In this document: piece after piece, positions 53,662-62,752 of the stretch | Layout: every line of letters starts with the position of its first letter | Numbering within the stretch: the stretch's first letter is position 1 | Made by a program: the position numbers and the translations under genes | From: Gemmatimonadota bacterium | Lineage (GTDB): Bacteria > Gemmatimonadota > Gemmatimonadetes > Gemmatimonadales > Gemmatimonadaceae | Assembly: GCA_016704465.1 (NCBI GenBank) | Contig: JADJAD010000001.1 | Coordinates: forward strand, 496,001 to 560,000 | Direction of reading: 5' to 3' | DNA: 64,000 bases | The notes under the pieces: generated by a model | Databases searched by the model: none | The model's input: only the letters and a program-made list of their open reading frames with translations | What the model was told of the DNA's origin: nothing

Positions 53662-54630
53662 CTAACGCGCTGGCGGCCCGGCCACAGGTGCGCTCACCGG
53701 ATGCTCCGCAAGGAACTCGCGCCAGCGCGCATGGACCAGCGCCGATTGTTCGATGTGCGGCAGGTGGCCGGCCGAGTCGACAGGAACGAACTGCACCGTC
53801 GGGATGTGCTCGCGCACCACGACCGACCGTTCGACCTTGATGGTCTGGTCCTGCCTGCCCCAGATCAGCAGCACGGGGATGTTCGCCTGGGCGACACGGG
53901 TGAACAGCGCAGGGAAGTCGGTGTGCCCGATGGTCCCGGCGCTGCGCAGCAGCGCCCGCCCGAATCCCCGATACCGCATCTGCGGGCGATACTGGTCGAC
54001 CCAGGCCGGGTAGTGTTCCGGGTGCAGGAAATCCGACGCCTGCCCCTCAGCCATGGTCGGGACGCGGGAGACCTGCCAGATCCACTCTCCCAGCACCGGG
54101 ACGCCAAGCACGGCAGGCAGCGGACTCCCCTCGACCACGGGATCGACGAGCGTCAGGGTCCGCACGCGATCGGGGTGGGTGGCGGCGAAGTGCGTCACCA
54201 CGTATCCACCGAACGACAGGCCGGCCAGGTCGACGGGGCCAACGATGTGCAGCGAGTCCAGCAGCTCGTTGAGCTGCGCGTCGTACATCGCCCCGTCGTA
54301 CGCCGCGTCGGGGCGATCCGACCAGCCGCGACCGAACAGGTCGTAGCGGACCACACGATATCCGTCGGCACTGAGCGCGGTAGACGTCGAGTCCCAGATA
54401 TATGCGGGGACGGAGAACCCGTGCACGAGCACAACGACGCGACCCGTGTCGGGACCGGCGAGCTCGAAGTGGGTCGTCCCGTTGGACAGCGTGGCGAACT
54501 TGCCCGGCGCTCCCGCGCGTGCCGCGTCGTCCAGCGTGGCGACCTCGGGGTCCCTCCACCGTCGCACGCCCACCCCGACGGCCACGGTGAACACCAGCAC
54601 GAGCACGACGATGCGAAGCAGTCGCGACAT
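53662..54630 (-). CDS. Membrane-anchored alpha/beta hydrolase, type 1
   Basis: A 322-residue protein: an N-terminal TM anchor (LRIVVLVLVFTVAVGVGV), then VVVLVHGFSVPAYIWD, the nucleophile elbow LAGLSFGGYV, and the catalytic His near the end (AGHLPHIEQ). It is a general alpha/beta hydrolase of the epoxide-hydrolase/esterase type. Its TAG stop lies in CGTTAGGC. A second hydrolase gene lies 51 bp upstream on the same strand. Confidence 0.82.
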   Translation of the reverse strand: MSRLLRIVVLVLVFTVAVGVGVRRWRDPEVATLDDAARAGAPGKFATLSNGTTHFELAGPDTGRVVVLVHGFSVPAYIWDSTSTALSADGYRVVRYDLFGRGWSDRPDAAYDGAMYDAQLNELLDSLHIVGPVDLAGLSFGGYVVTHFAATHPDRVRTLTLVDPVVEGSPLPAVLGVPVLGEWIWQVSRVPTMAEGQASDFLHPEHYPAWVDQYRPQMRYRGFGRALLRSAGTIGHTDFPALFTRVAQANIPVLLIWGRQDQTIKVERSVVVREHIPTVQFVPVDSAGHLPHIEQSALVHARWREFLAEHPVSAPVAGPPAR

Positions 54631-54681
54631 CTACACGGTCCGGAAAGGGAGGGTGGTCGGGAATCCGCGGCCAGCGGGTGG

Positions 54682-55692
54682 CTACGGTCGATCCTGCCGC
54701 ACGCTGTCGACCACACTCCGCACCGACTGGATCACCACGTCGGGGCGGTCGTACTGGATGTAGTGGCTCGCATCTTCAAGCACCCGATGTTCGCTGCGCG
54801 TGGACCATGTGGCCTCGTCGTCGTGCATCGCCCGCCACGCGGCCTTGAACTCGCGGCCCAGCTCGGGCGTGATCTTGAGCGTGGCGAGTTCGGCTTCAGT
54901 CATCGGCTTCAGCGCGGTCAGGACGACCAGCGGTCGATCGCCCAGCTGTCGCATGGTCCCGGCTTCGGCCAGCGTGCCGCCTAACGCATCCAGCTCCTTG
55001 AGCGCCCCGTCGATCGAGTGTGAGGCGTAGGCGGCGATCGCGCGCACGACCTCTGGCGACTGGTTCGGCATGGCGGGCGTCGCGCCCGTTGCGATCCGCA
55101 CGACCCCGGCCCACGAGAAGGCCGCAGCGACCTTGAGCGGCGTCATCGACGGATTGGCGGCCGCCGGCGCGATGCGTCCCAGCGTCTCGAGTTGATCGGG
55201 ATGCGAGGCATCGACCATGACCACGCCCGACACCTCGGGCCCGAAGTACTTGGTATAGGTCATGATGTACGGACCGCCGAGCGAGTGCCCGACCATCACG
55301 TACGGCGCCCGTTCGCCGGCCGCGCCGAGCGCCGCGTGCAGGTCGTCCGCGACCCCCTTCGCCGTCGTGGGTCCAGTCGCCGCGTCGCTCCACATGATCC
55401 CCGCGCGGCTATAGGCGCAGGTGCGTGTCGTGGCGGCGAGCGAGTCGTGCACCGCGGACCATGCCATGGCACCGCCGGTGTCGAGCCCGGAGACCAGGAC
55501 CACGACGGGCGTGCCGCTCCCTCGGCAGTCGAGGTGGATGCGCCGGCCGCCGATGTCGACCAGCGTGCCCGGCGGGGGAAAATCGCGGGCCGCGGTTCGG
55601 CGACCCAGCCACTCGAAGCCGCTTCCGGCAACCAGGGCGGCGATGACGATCGTCGCAACTCCGATTCCGAGACGGCGAAGCCACTTCCTCAT
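54682..55692 (-). CDS. Membrane-anchored alpha/beta hydrolase, type 2
   Basis: A 336-residue protein: anchor (IGVATIVIAALVAGSGFEWL), then PVVVLVSGLDTGG, a cap, the nucleophile elbow VMVGHSLGGPY and a His near the end (DASHYIQYDRPD). It is not closely similar to the neighbouring hydrolase. The pair may share a substrate, but there is no direct evidence. Confidence 0.8.
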   Translation of the reverse strand: MRKWLRRLGIGVATIVIAALVAGSGFEWLGRRTAARDFPPPGTLVDIGGRRIHLDCRGSGTPVVVLVSGLDTGGAMAWSAVHDSLAATTRTCAYSRAGIMWSDAATGPTTAKGVADDLHAALGAAGERAPYVMVGHSLGGPYIMTYTKYFGPEVSGVVMVDASHPDQLETLGRIAPAAANPSMTPLKVAAAFSWAGVVRIATGATPAMPNQSPEVVRAIAAYASHSIDGALKELDALGGTLAEAGTMRQLGDRPLVVLTALKPMTEAELATLKITPELGREFKAAWRAMHDDEATWSTRSEHRVLEDASHYIQYDRPDVVIQSVRSVVDSVRQDRP

Positions 55693-55998
55693 GCGGGTCC
55701 TCTCGACGGCGGGGAGGCGCGCCCGTGCACCGCGCGCAGACAAACTGGCACCCAGCAACGGGGGGCGACAGGGCGACAGGGCGAAGGGGGACGGGAGACG
55801 GGAGACGGGAGACGGGGGTGGCGCTCGCGCCGGCATCGGGCCAGCGAGGCGCTCCGCCAGCACCTGACCCGTAGCAGCGTCATGTCGGCGAGTGATGCCC
55901 GTTTGCGTTTGGCGGTCGCTCGGCCACTGGTGCGCTGCGACGGCGTGCGCTACACATCCGTGCATACTTCATGTTTCACGAACCCGGGAGACCACGCC
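55693..55998. other. Intergenic region containing G-rich repeat copy 4
   Basis: This region lies upstream of the hydrolase gene (minus) and the small secreted gene (plus). It holds a G-rich heptad repeat at 55786-55818. No gene features are seen; promoters in both directions are expected but not identified. Confidence 0.5.
55786..55818. repeat. G-rich heptad repeat (GACGGGA-type), copy 4
   Basis: GGGGGACGGGAGACGGGAGA plus more units, about 95 bp upstream of the hydrolase start. It is the longest exact run of the GACGGGA unit in the window and has the same strand orientation as the other three copies. Confidence 0.75.
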
Positions 55999-56388
55999 AT
56001 GTCGCGATATTCCTTCCTGCTTGTTACGTGCGCCACCGTCCTGATCACGGCGCCCGCCGTCGCGCAGAACGCGGACATTCAAGCGGCCGCGACCGTTGTC
56101 GAGACCCTGCCCCCCGCTACCACTGCGACGCCGAACGTCCGTCCCGAGGCGTCTCGCTCCGTGGGCCCGACGGTTTCCAGCGGGATCGTCGGGGTGAATG
56201 CAACGTCTGAGCGTCCGCTGCACCCGGCTCCCGTCGCGCAGCAGCGGGTGGGTCGCAATCCGGCGCTGATGATCGTCGGCGGGGTTGCAATCGTGATCGG
56301 CGGGATCATCGGCGGCGATTCCGGAACCATCCTCATGGTGGGCGGCGCCGTGGCGGGGCTCGTTGGACTCTGGCGGTTCCTGCAGTAA
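55999..56388 (+). CDS. Small exported/membrane protein of unknown function
   Basis: A 129-residue protein: signal segment (LLVTCATVLITAPAVAQ), a Pro/Thr-rich linker, and a C-terminal hydrophobic region (ALMIVGGVAIVIGGIIGGDSGTILMVGGAVAGLVGLW) of glycine-rich helices. I do not recognise a family. It is followed by another small membrane gene in the same direction and may share its transcript. Confidence 0.65.
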   Translation: MSRYSFLLVTCATVLITAPAVAQNADIQAAATVVETLPPATTATPNVRPEASRSVGPTVSSGIVGVNATSERPLHPAPVAQQRVGRNPALMIVGGVAIVIGGIIGGDSGTILMVGGAVAGLVGLWRFLQ

Positions 56389-56427
56389 CTCGTCCTCCGT
56401 CTCCCTCACCGCGTTCGAGGTACCACC

Positions 56428-56643
56428 ATGCGGCTCTCCCTGATCGCCGGCGTCCTGCTCATCATCGCCGGTGCGTTCGTGCTCTATAATGGCGGCAGCT
56501 TCACGACCCAGAAGGAAGTGTTGAAGCTGGGTGAGCTGAAGCTGACAGCAGAGGAAGAACATCCGATCGCCCCGTGGGTCGCCGGCGCCGCGATCGTCGC
56601 CGGCCTGGCGCTGGTGGTCACGGGAGCGCGCAAGAACTCGTAG
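56428..56643 (+). CDS. DUF3185-like small membrane protein
   Basis: A 71-residue protein with two helices (LIAGVLLIIAGAFVLYNGG and WVAGAAIVAGLALVVTGA) and a charged link. The pattern resembles DUF3185. A perfect 20-bp hairpin follows at 56654. Confidence 0.65.
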   Translation: MRLSLIAGVLLIIAGAFVLYNGGSFTTQKEVLKLGELKLTAEEEHPIAPWVAGAAIVAGLALVVTGARKNS

Positions 56644-56653
56644 GAACGCGCGC

Positions 56654-56696
56654 TTGCACGAACGACCGCGTTGACGCAACGCGGTCGTTCGTGCAA
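56654..56696 (+). terminator. Perfect 20-bp hairpin terminator
   Basis: A 20-bp perfect inverted repeat (56654-56673 with 56677-56696) with a three-base loop, directly after the DUF3185-like gene. It is unusually long and precise. Confidence 0.75.
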
Positions 56697-56717
56697 ACTG
56701 CGAGGCATATCTCGAGG

Positions 56718-58013
56718 GTGAGCCCCGCGGCAGCCGTCCGCGCGTTGGCGACTGCCCGGACGCGCCTGCTTGGTCGCGCGCGCGCATTCACGCTCCCCGC
56801 TCTCATCGCGATGCCCGTTCCCCTCGTCGCCGCAGCGCTCGTTGCGCTCTGGCCGACCGACCCGCCACAGCCCCAGCTCGCCCAGTGCCTGCAGCGGCTG
56901 CGCGCCACGAGCGCGGCACGCAGCATCCGCCCCGCGACATGGCGGACCCTGGACGGATTGACGCCGGATCCGAGAGTGCTCGTCAACCTCGACGCGCAGC
57001 CGGAGTTCACGCTCCCAATCTGGGACTACTTCGCCGTCATGGTCGACCAGGAGCGCATCGACGACGCGCAGTTCCTCCTGCGCGAACACCGCGCCACGCT
57101 GGCGCGCGTCAGTGCCCGCTACGGCGTGGATCAGGCCACGGTGGTGGCGGTCTGGGGGGTCGAGAGCAACTTCGGCAAGGGGAGAGGGGGATACCACATC
57201 CTGCGCTCCCTCGCCACGCTCAGCTGCAATGGCCGCCGGCAGACGTACTTCCGCCGCGAACTTCTGTCGGCACTGCGCATTGTGCAGGGCGGGCACGTCG
57301 AACCCGATGCGTTCGTGGGCTCATGGGCCGGCGCCTTCGGCCAGACGCAATTCATGCCGAGCACCTTCGAGCGCCTCGCCATCGACTTCGATGGCGATGG
57401 TCGGCGAGACCTCATGGAGAGCGTACCGGACGCGCTGGCCTCGACGGCGAACTACCTGCGCAATGCGGGATGGCGCACGGGCAAGCCATGGGGCCTCGAG
57501 GTGCGGCTTCCCTCGGCGAACGGGCAGCCCTTCTCCCTCGCCGGTGAAGGGCGCCGCGTGCGACGCACGCTGGAGGAGTGGCGGGCACGGGGCCTCACAC
57601 GCGTGGACGGCACACCGCTGCTGCAGGGCGACCTGGCCGCCGCGACGACCGCCGGCCTGCTGACGCCGGCCGGCGCCGCCGGTCCCGCCTTTCTCGTGAT
57701 GCGCAACTTCGACGCCGTCTTCAGCTACAATGCCGCGGTCAGCTACGCGCTCGCGATCGTGCATCTCGCCGACCGACTGCGCGGGGGAGCGGAATTCGTC
57801 ACCGCCTGGCCCACGGACGATCTCGGCATCTCGCGCGTGGAACGTCGCGAGCTGCAGGCGCTGCTGGCGCAGCGCGGCCACGACATCGGCACACCGGACG
57901 GCATCCTTGGGCGTCTGACGCGCGACGCAGTGAAAGCCGAGCAGGAGCGGCTGGGGCATGAGGCGACGGGTCGCCCGGGGCAGCGGCTGCTGCGCGCCTT
58001 GCGCGAGATGTAA
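56718..58013 (+). CDS. mltB: Lytic murein transglycosylase, MltB family, with peptidoglycan-binding domain
   Basis: About 431 residues from a GTG at 56718. A hydrophobic export segment (around 28-48) is followed by an SLT-type domain with the catalytic Glu149 in WGVESNFGKGRGGY, and the MltB motifs SWAGAFGQTQFMPSTF and YNAAVSYALAI. The C-terminal part, LQALLAQRGHDIGTPDGILGRLTRDAV, is a peptidoglycan-binding domain of the PG_binding_1 type. The enzyme cuts glycan strands to 1,6-anhydro ends. An earlier start would fall in the terminator hairpin; an ATG at 56811 is another option. Confidence 0.9.
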   Translation: MSPAAAVRALATARTRLLGRARAFTLPALIAMPVPLVAAALVALWPTDPPQPQLAQCLQRLRATSAARSIRPATWRTLDGLTPDPRVLVNLDAQPEFTLPIWDYFAVMVDQERIDDAQFLLREHRATLARVSARYGVDQATVVAVWGVESNFGKGRGGYHILRSLATLSCNGRRQTYFRRELLSALRIVQGGHVEPDAFVGSWAGAFGQTQFMPSTFERLAIDFDGDGRRDLMESVPDALASTANYLRNAGWRTGKPWGLEVRLPSANGQPFSLAGEGRRVRRTLEEWRARGLTRVDGTPLLQGDLAAATTAGLLTPAGAAGPAFLVMRNFDAVFSYNAAVSYALAIVHLADRLRGGAEFVTAWPTDDLGISRVERRELQALLAQRGHDIGTPDGILGRLTRDAVKAEQERLGHEATGRPGQRLLRALREM

Positions 58014-58106
58014 CAGACGGGGCTGCTTGCGGTCGCCGGAGGAATGGTGCCGAATGACGATACAGTTGCACGCGTCAGGACACGGGACCGCCGCCGGAGG
58101 GGCCGC

Positions 58107-58877
58107 ATGAGCGTGAACCAGCAGTACACCCGCGAGCTCAAGGAAAACCTTAACTACACCGCCACCTGGCTGCCCAACCTCAAGCTCGCACTGGGCGACG
58201 TCGGTGTCCTGTCAAAGCACGAATTCATCTACCGTACCAATCTCGAGAAGCTGAAGATCCCGTTCGAGGCATCGAAGCGCGGCACCAAGGCGTCGTACAG
58301 CCACATCAGCTCCAATTCGGTGAAGCGGGACATCAAGCTCGCCGGACAGGCACCGCTGCTCGGCTCAACGCTGGCCGACGCTGATGCCGGCATCACCTTC
58401 TCGTTCGGTGGCCAGCACGGCGTCGTCTTCCTCGCCTCCGACTGCACCATTCGCGTGATCGCCGACCAGGAGCCACTCAAGCCGGCGATCCTGGACGCCT
58501 TCCGCGCGGGTCGCTGGGAGCGCGACTACGTGGTCGTCACCGAATTGGTGGAAGCGGGAGCGACGACCATCATCGTGTCGCAGGGCACGTCGGGACGGTA
58601 CGAGCTCAAGGCGAAGGCTGGGATAGCCCCGGCCTTCGACGCGATCAACGTGCAAGGCAACTTCTCCCTCGTCCACGACTCGCAGATCGGCTTCCACTGC
58701 CTCGCCGCGCAGGGGATGACCCCGCTCTTCCGCTGCTTGGGAGTGCGCACGGGCTTCTTCCGCGACGATGTCGTGACGCGCGACGCGATTGTCCCCGGCG
58801 CGGGGCCAGCGGAGCTGTCGGCACCGAACAAACGCGAGGCGACCGTCGATGAAGTCGAGTACGAAGACTTTGCCTAG
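58107..58877 (+). CDS. Beta-rich protein of unknown family, partner of a CHAT protease
   Basis: A 256-residue protein with GGAGG six bases before the ATG. Predicted secondary structure is mostly beta, with a helical pair (LKPAILDAFRAGRWE, about residues 140-160) before the strand RDYVVVTELVEA. A short acidic C-terminal tail (about 25 residues, ending EDFA) looks like a removable end. There is no signal peptide. I do not recognise the family. The VVTExLE strand after a helix pair, then a G-rich closing region, superficially resembles gasdermin pore-forming domains. The lack of an N-terminal Cys and of clear sequence identity keeps this a guess. It ends 11 bp before the CHAT-protease gene. Confidence 0.6.
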   Translation: MSVNQQYTRELKENLNYTATWLPNLKLALGDVGVLSKHEFIYRTNLEKLKIPFEASKRGTKASYSHISSNSVKRDIKLAGQAPLLGSTLADADAGITFSFGGQHGVVFLASDCTIRVIADQEPLKPAILDAFRAGRWERDYVVVTELVEAGATTIIVSQGTSGRYELKAKAGIAPAFDAINVQGNFSLVHDSQIGFHCLAAQGMTPLFRCLGVRTGFFRDDVVTRDAIVPGAGPAELSAPNKREATVDEVEYEDFA

Positions 58878-58888
58878 GCTGGCACGCC

Positions 58889-61800
58889 GTGAACCAGCAG
58901 CTGCTCGTCGAGCTGGATGCGCGGCTGCGGCGCATTCAGCGCGTCGCCGACGGTAACGAGCCGGGCGACGTGGCGCAGCTCTTCGACGAGCTGCTCGATC
59001 ACGCCGCGTCCGTGGCCGGGAGCGACAGCGCGGAGTATGCGCTGTCGCTGCGTGGCCGGGCGAGTCACTTCCGCAACATCGGTCGGCGCGACGACGCCAT
59101 CGCCGAGTACACGCGCGCGGCCGCGATGCTCGAGCAATGCGGCGACGAGGTGCGGGTGCAAACGATCGAGGCGCTCCTGTCGCTGGCTGCCATACGTGCC
59201 GATCGCCCGGACGCTGCTGACGAGCGCGGGACGCCGCACGAACCCTTTGAGCGAGCGTGGGCACTCGCCACCACGCATGACGCCGAGCCGGAAATTCCCG
59301 TCGCTCTCTGGCTCACGCTCGGCCAGATGGCGATTCGCCGCCGACAGCCGGAGCGGGCGGTTGCTGCGCGCGACCACATTCGCGCCCGCTCACGCGCCGT
59401 TGACTCCCGCGCCACCGTGGAGGTCGAGCATGCGGCACTCATGCTCGAAGCGTCGATTGCGCTCAACACCGCGGGCGGGGCCGACGCCGAGGAGGTGCTG
59501 ACGCGGCTTCTGACCTTCTGCCGCTCGGCGTTCGGCCGTGACGCCGAGCCGACAACGAGCGCCGAATTCTCCCTTGGCAGCTTCCTCATCGACCAACAGC
59601 GGGCGACCGAAGCGGTCGAGATGCTCTCCCACGCCGCAGCGACCCAGTCGTCCCGCGCTGGTGCCGCCGATGCGACGTCGGCCGAGTACAGCTTCGAGCT
59701 GGCGCTCGCGCTGGACAAGTGCGACCGCGACACCGAATCGATCGATCACTACCGTCGGGCGTTCTGGGGGTTTGCCAACAGTGTCGGAGCCGGCGACCGC
59801 CGCGCCGTGCGCGCCGCCCTCAACCTCGGCGAGGTCAGTCGGGTCGCGCACGACCACGACGAGGCGGAACGCTGGTTCCGGATGGCGCTCGACCATGAGC
59901 GTGTGCACCGCGGTCCTCACACCGAAGCCGGCGCGCATGCGCTCAACAACCTCGCCGAGTCATTGTTGGCGGCGGGGCGGGGCGACGAGGCGGCGCCGCT
60001 CGCCGATGAGGCGCTGAGCATTCGCACGACGCTGCACGGAATCCGCTCGCCGGAGTACACGCGCAGCCTCGGCGTGGTGGGTCGCATCGCGGCAGCGCGC
60101 GGCGACGAGGCGGCGCTCGATGAGGTCTTCGATCGCTTTCGCGCCGCGAGCGACTCCGACCAGGTGTCGCTCCCCGTGGACCTGATCGTCGTATACCTGG
60201 AGCGACGCGGTGACGTGCAGCGCGCAGTGGAGGTGTGCGAGCAGGCGCTGGCATCGCTCGAGCGACCGGACGCGGCGCGCGACGACGAGTCGCTCCCCCA
60301 CCAGCGTATCGAGCTCCGCTTCACGCTGGCCCGCCTGCTCACCTTGCTGGGACGCTGGCCCGACGCGATCGCTCGACTGCACGAGGCGTTCAAGATCGAG
60401 ACGATCCGACTGAGCGACGAGGCGCGGCGACGTTCGCAGCGGCAGATGCGCCTCCTGCTCCGCGAGTCTCGGCGACACATCGACACGCTGCTCGACCTCC
60501 TGCATCGGGCCCCAGCAGTGAACCCAACCGACGCACGCGCCGCCTACGAGGTGCTGCAGCAGCGCAAGGGACTCGAGACACGCCTGCTGGTGCTGCAGAA
60601 GCCGAGTTACATCGCTGACCGCGCCCTGACGTCGGCGCCTCAGGAGCAGCTGGAAGCGGTGCGCGAGCAGCTGGGGCGGCTGGTCCAGGCGCTGCGCGAG
60701 GCACGGGAGGCGTCGCTCGACATACTGCTCTCGCGGGTGCGCGACGGCGTTCCGGCGGTTGGCGATCCGGAGGTACTGGCCCGACGCGACCGGGTGGAGA
60801 GCCTGGAGCGACATTTGGCGTCGTTCGTGGGCGTGGCATCGTACGACTGGGCGCTGCTCGGCATCACCTCGGGCACGCCTACCCTGGCAGCCGGCGAGGC
60901 GATCATCGAATACTTTCTCGCCGACACTCCCATGCCATCGTACTACGCCTTCGTCGTGGTCGGCGATCAGGTGCACCTGGCGGCGCTGGGTGAGGCAGAC
61001 GAGGTGGACCGGGCGCTGGCCCAGCTTCGCCGTCACATCGTGAACGACCCGGTGCGACTGGGCGACCGGGACCCGGCCTGGCGTCGACGCTCGCGCTTTC
61101 TCGCGAATCGGCTGCTCAGGCCGATCGACGCATGGCTCACCGACGTGCACACCCTGTACGTCGTCCCCGACGGCGCGCTCTTCACCCTCCCGTTCGACCT
61201 GCTCCCGCTCGACGACACGACGTCGGCAATCGACCGCTGGACGATTACGCACCTGTGGAACGGCGGTGAGCACGCGGGATTCAACGTCACGCTTGGCTCA
61301 CCCGACAATCCCGACCGGGCGATCGTGGTGTCGGCGCCCTCGCTGGCTGCAGCAGGTGGCATGGGTGCCACTGGTGCCGCAGGTGCCGCAGGTGCCGCAG
61401 GTGCCGCAGGTGCGCCCGCCCTCTGGCGCTTCGCGGACCTGCCGTACGCGCATCGGGAGGGAGAAGCAATTGCGGCGCGAATCGAGGGAGCGCATCTCGC
61501 TGGCGACGCCGCCACCAAGCCATCCGTGATCGCCGCGGGGGGCGCTGAAATCGTGCACTTCGCCACGCACAGCTTCTGGATCTCCAGGGATGGCGACTCG
61601 CAACGCGCGAGCGAGTCCGAATCACTCCTGTTTCGCACGCGGGCGCTGCTCGACGACCCGATGCAGCGCAGCGGCATCGCGCTGGCGGGCGCCGATGCGG
61701 AGTTGAACAGCCCAACTGCGGCATCGCCAGGCATCCTGTTCGCCGACGAGGTGCTCGACCTCGACTTGCGCGACACCGACCTGGCCGTGCTCTCGTCGTG

Positions 61801-62626
61801 CCAGTCGGGGATCGGTGACCTGGCCCCGGGCGATGGGATCCAGGGGCTGCGTCGCGCCTTTCGCGCCGCGGGCGCCAACAGTGTCGTGAGTTCGTTGTGG
61901 AAGGTTCCGGACGAGGCAGCGCACGACCTGATGCTGGACTTCTACGCTCGCCTGCTCGATCGAGCCCCGCGCGGGAAGGCGCTGCGCGAGGCGAAGCTGG
62001 CCATGCGTGCCCGCCATCCCGACGACCCGTTGTACTGGGCCGCGTTCGTGCTCGATGGCGTCGACGGCACGCTCTTCCGATTCAGTGCGCTGCGCGGATT
62101 GCGGGTCGCCAACCTTTCCGGCGTTGGCCTGAGCTACGACGCCGCGCTCGAACACATGGCGCACGAACGATGGGACGAGGCACTGACGTCGCTCGACTTC
62201 GTGATCCACTCCGACACCGCGACGCACGAACTGCGCGCCGACGCGGCGTACCAACGGGCGGGAATCCTGCGCCAGAGCGGACGCCTGCCCGAGGCGCTCG
62301 CGGCATACGACGCCCTCCTGGCCGACATGCACACCCCGGACGAGACGCGCCGACACGCGCTCGGCGATCGTGGGCTGACCAAGGCGCTCGGCGGCGATCC
62401 GAACGGCGCACTGCTCGACTACGACACCGTGTTGTCTGCCCCAGACTGCACACCGCAAGCGCGTGCATGGACCCTGGTAAACCGCGGAGGCGTGTTGCAC
62501 GATACAGGCGACACAGCCGGGGCGATCGCCGACTATAACGAGGTGATGGCGATGCCCGATGCACCCGAGGAGCTACGACGAATCGCCGAGCAGAATCTTG
62601 CCGTCCTAGGGGCTGGCGGTCAGTAA
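58889..62626 (+). CDS. TPR-CHAT-TPR caspase-like protease
   Basis: A 1245-residue cytosolic protein starting at GTG. Residues 1-550 are helical repeats of the TPR type (AEYSFELALALDKCDRDTESIDHYRRAF, HALNNLAESLLAAGRGDEAAPLADEALSI), followed by a helical linker. The CHAT peptidase core (about 700-1040) has the catalytic His894 (HFATHSFW) and Cys971 (VLSSCQSGIGD), and the typical DGIQGLRRAFRAAGANSVVSSLWKVPDEAA stretch. A second TPR block (about 1070-1240) closes it. A variable Ala/Gly linker (GAAGAAGAAG) lies inside the CHAT part near residue 830. CHAT proteases are often activated by binding and cleave a partner; the upstream gene is the likely target. Confidence 0.92.
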   Translation: MNQQLLVELDARLRRIQRVADGNEPGDVAQLFDELLDHAASVAGSDSAEYALSLRGRASHFRNIGRRDDAIAEYTRAAAMLEQCGDEVRVQTIEALLSLAAIRADRPDAADERGTPHEPFERAWALATTHDAEPEIPVALWLTLGQMAIRRRQPERAVAARDHIRARSRAVDSRATVEVEHAALMLEASIALNTAGGADAEEVLTRLLTFCRSAFGRDAEPTTSAEFSLGSFLIDQQRATEAVEMLSHAAATQSSRAGAADATSAEYSFELALALDKCDRDTESIDHYRRAFWGFANSVGAGDRRAVRAALNLGEVSRVAHDHDEAERWFRMALDHERVHRGPHTEAGAHALNNLAESLLAAGRGDEAAPLADEALSIRTTLHGIRSPEYTRSLGVVGRIAAARGDEAALDEVFDRFRAASDSDQVSLPVDLIVVYLERRGDVQRAVEVCEQALASLERPDAARDDESLPHQRIELRFTLARLLTLLGRWPDAIARLHEAFKIETIRLSDEARRRSQRQMRLLLRESRRHIDTLLDLLHRAPAVNPTDARAAYEVLQQRKGLETRLLVLQKPSYIADRALTSAPQEQLEAVREQLGRLVQALREAREASLDILLSRVRDGVPAVGDPEVLARRDRVESLERHLASFVGVASYDWALLGITSGTPTLAAGEAIIEYFLADTPMPSYYAFVVVGDQVHLAALGEADEVDRALAQLRRHIVNDPVRLGDRDPAWRRRSRFLANRLLRPIDAWLTDVHTLYVVPDGALFTLPFDLLPLDDTTSAIDRWTITHLWNGGEHAGFNVTLGSPDNPDRAIVVSAPSLAAAGGMGATGAAGAAGAAGAAGAPALWRFADLPYAHREGEAIAARIEGAHLAGDAATKPSVIAAGGAEIVHFATHSFWISRDGDSQRASESESLLFRTRALLDDPMQRSGIALAGADAELNSPTAASPGILFADEVLDLDLRDTDLAVLSSCQSGIGDLAPGDGIQGLRRAFRAAGANSVVSSLWKVPDEAAHDLMLDFYARLLDRAPRGKALREAKLAMRARHPDDPLYWAAFVLDGVDGTLFRFSALRGLRVANLSGVGLSYDAALEHMAHERWDEALTSLDFVIHSDTATHELRADAAYQRAGILRQSGRLPEALAAYDALLADMHTPDETRRHALGDRGLTKALGGDPNGALLDYDTVLSAPDCTPQARAWTLVNRGGVLHDTGDTAGAIADYNEVMAMPDAPEELRRIAEQNLAVLGAGGQ
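61374..61409. repeat. In-frame 9-bp tandem repeat in the CHAT gene
   Basis: Four copies of GTGCCGCAG encode a Gly-Ala-Ala linker within the CHAT domain, between the first strand and the helix before the catalytic His. Copy changes keep the frame. Confidence 0.85.
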
Positions 62627-62752
62627 CGACTGCCTCCCGCGTCGTCGTCGGCTGCATACCTGCGCTGCGCGCATCTTGCCGCCATCGGTTGCGCGCTCCA
62701 GTTTGCTGCGCCGCTGACGTGAGACACCGACGGAGATCCCAGCGCCTATCAC

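Noticed and set aside
58107..58877. Calling the CHAT partner a canonical bacterial gasdermin
   Set aside because: The VVTExLE strand and size are suggestive, but the N-terminal Cys that is palmitoylated in known members is absent and I cannot show sequence identity. Kept as a hypothesis only.
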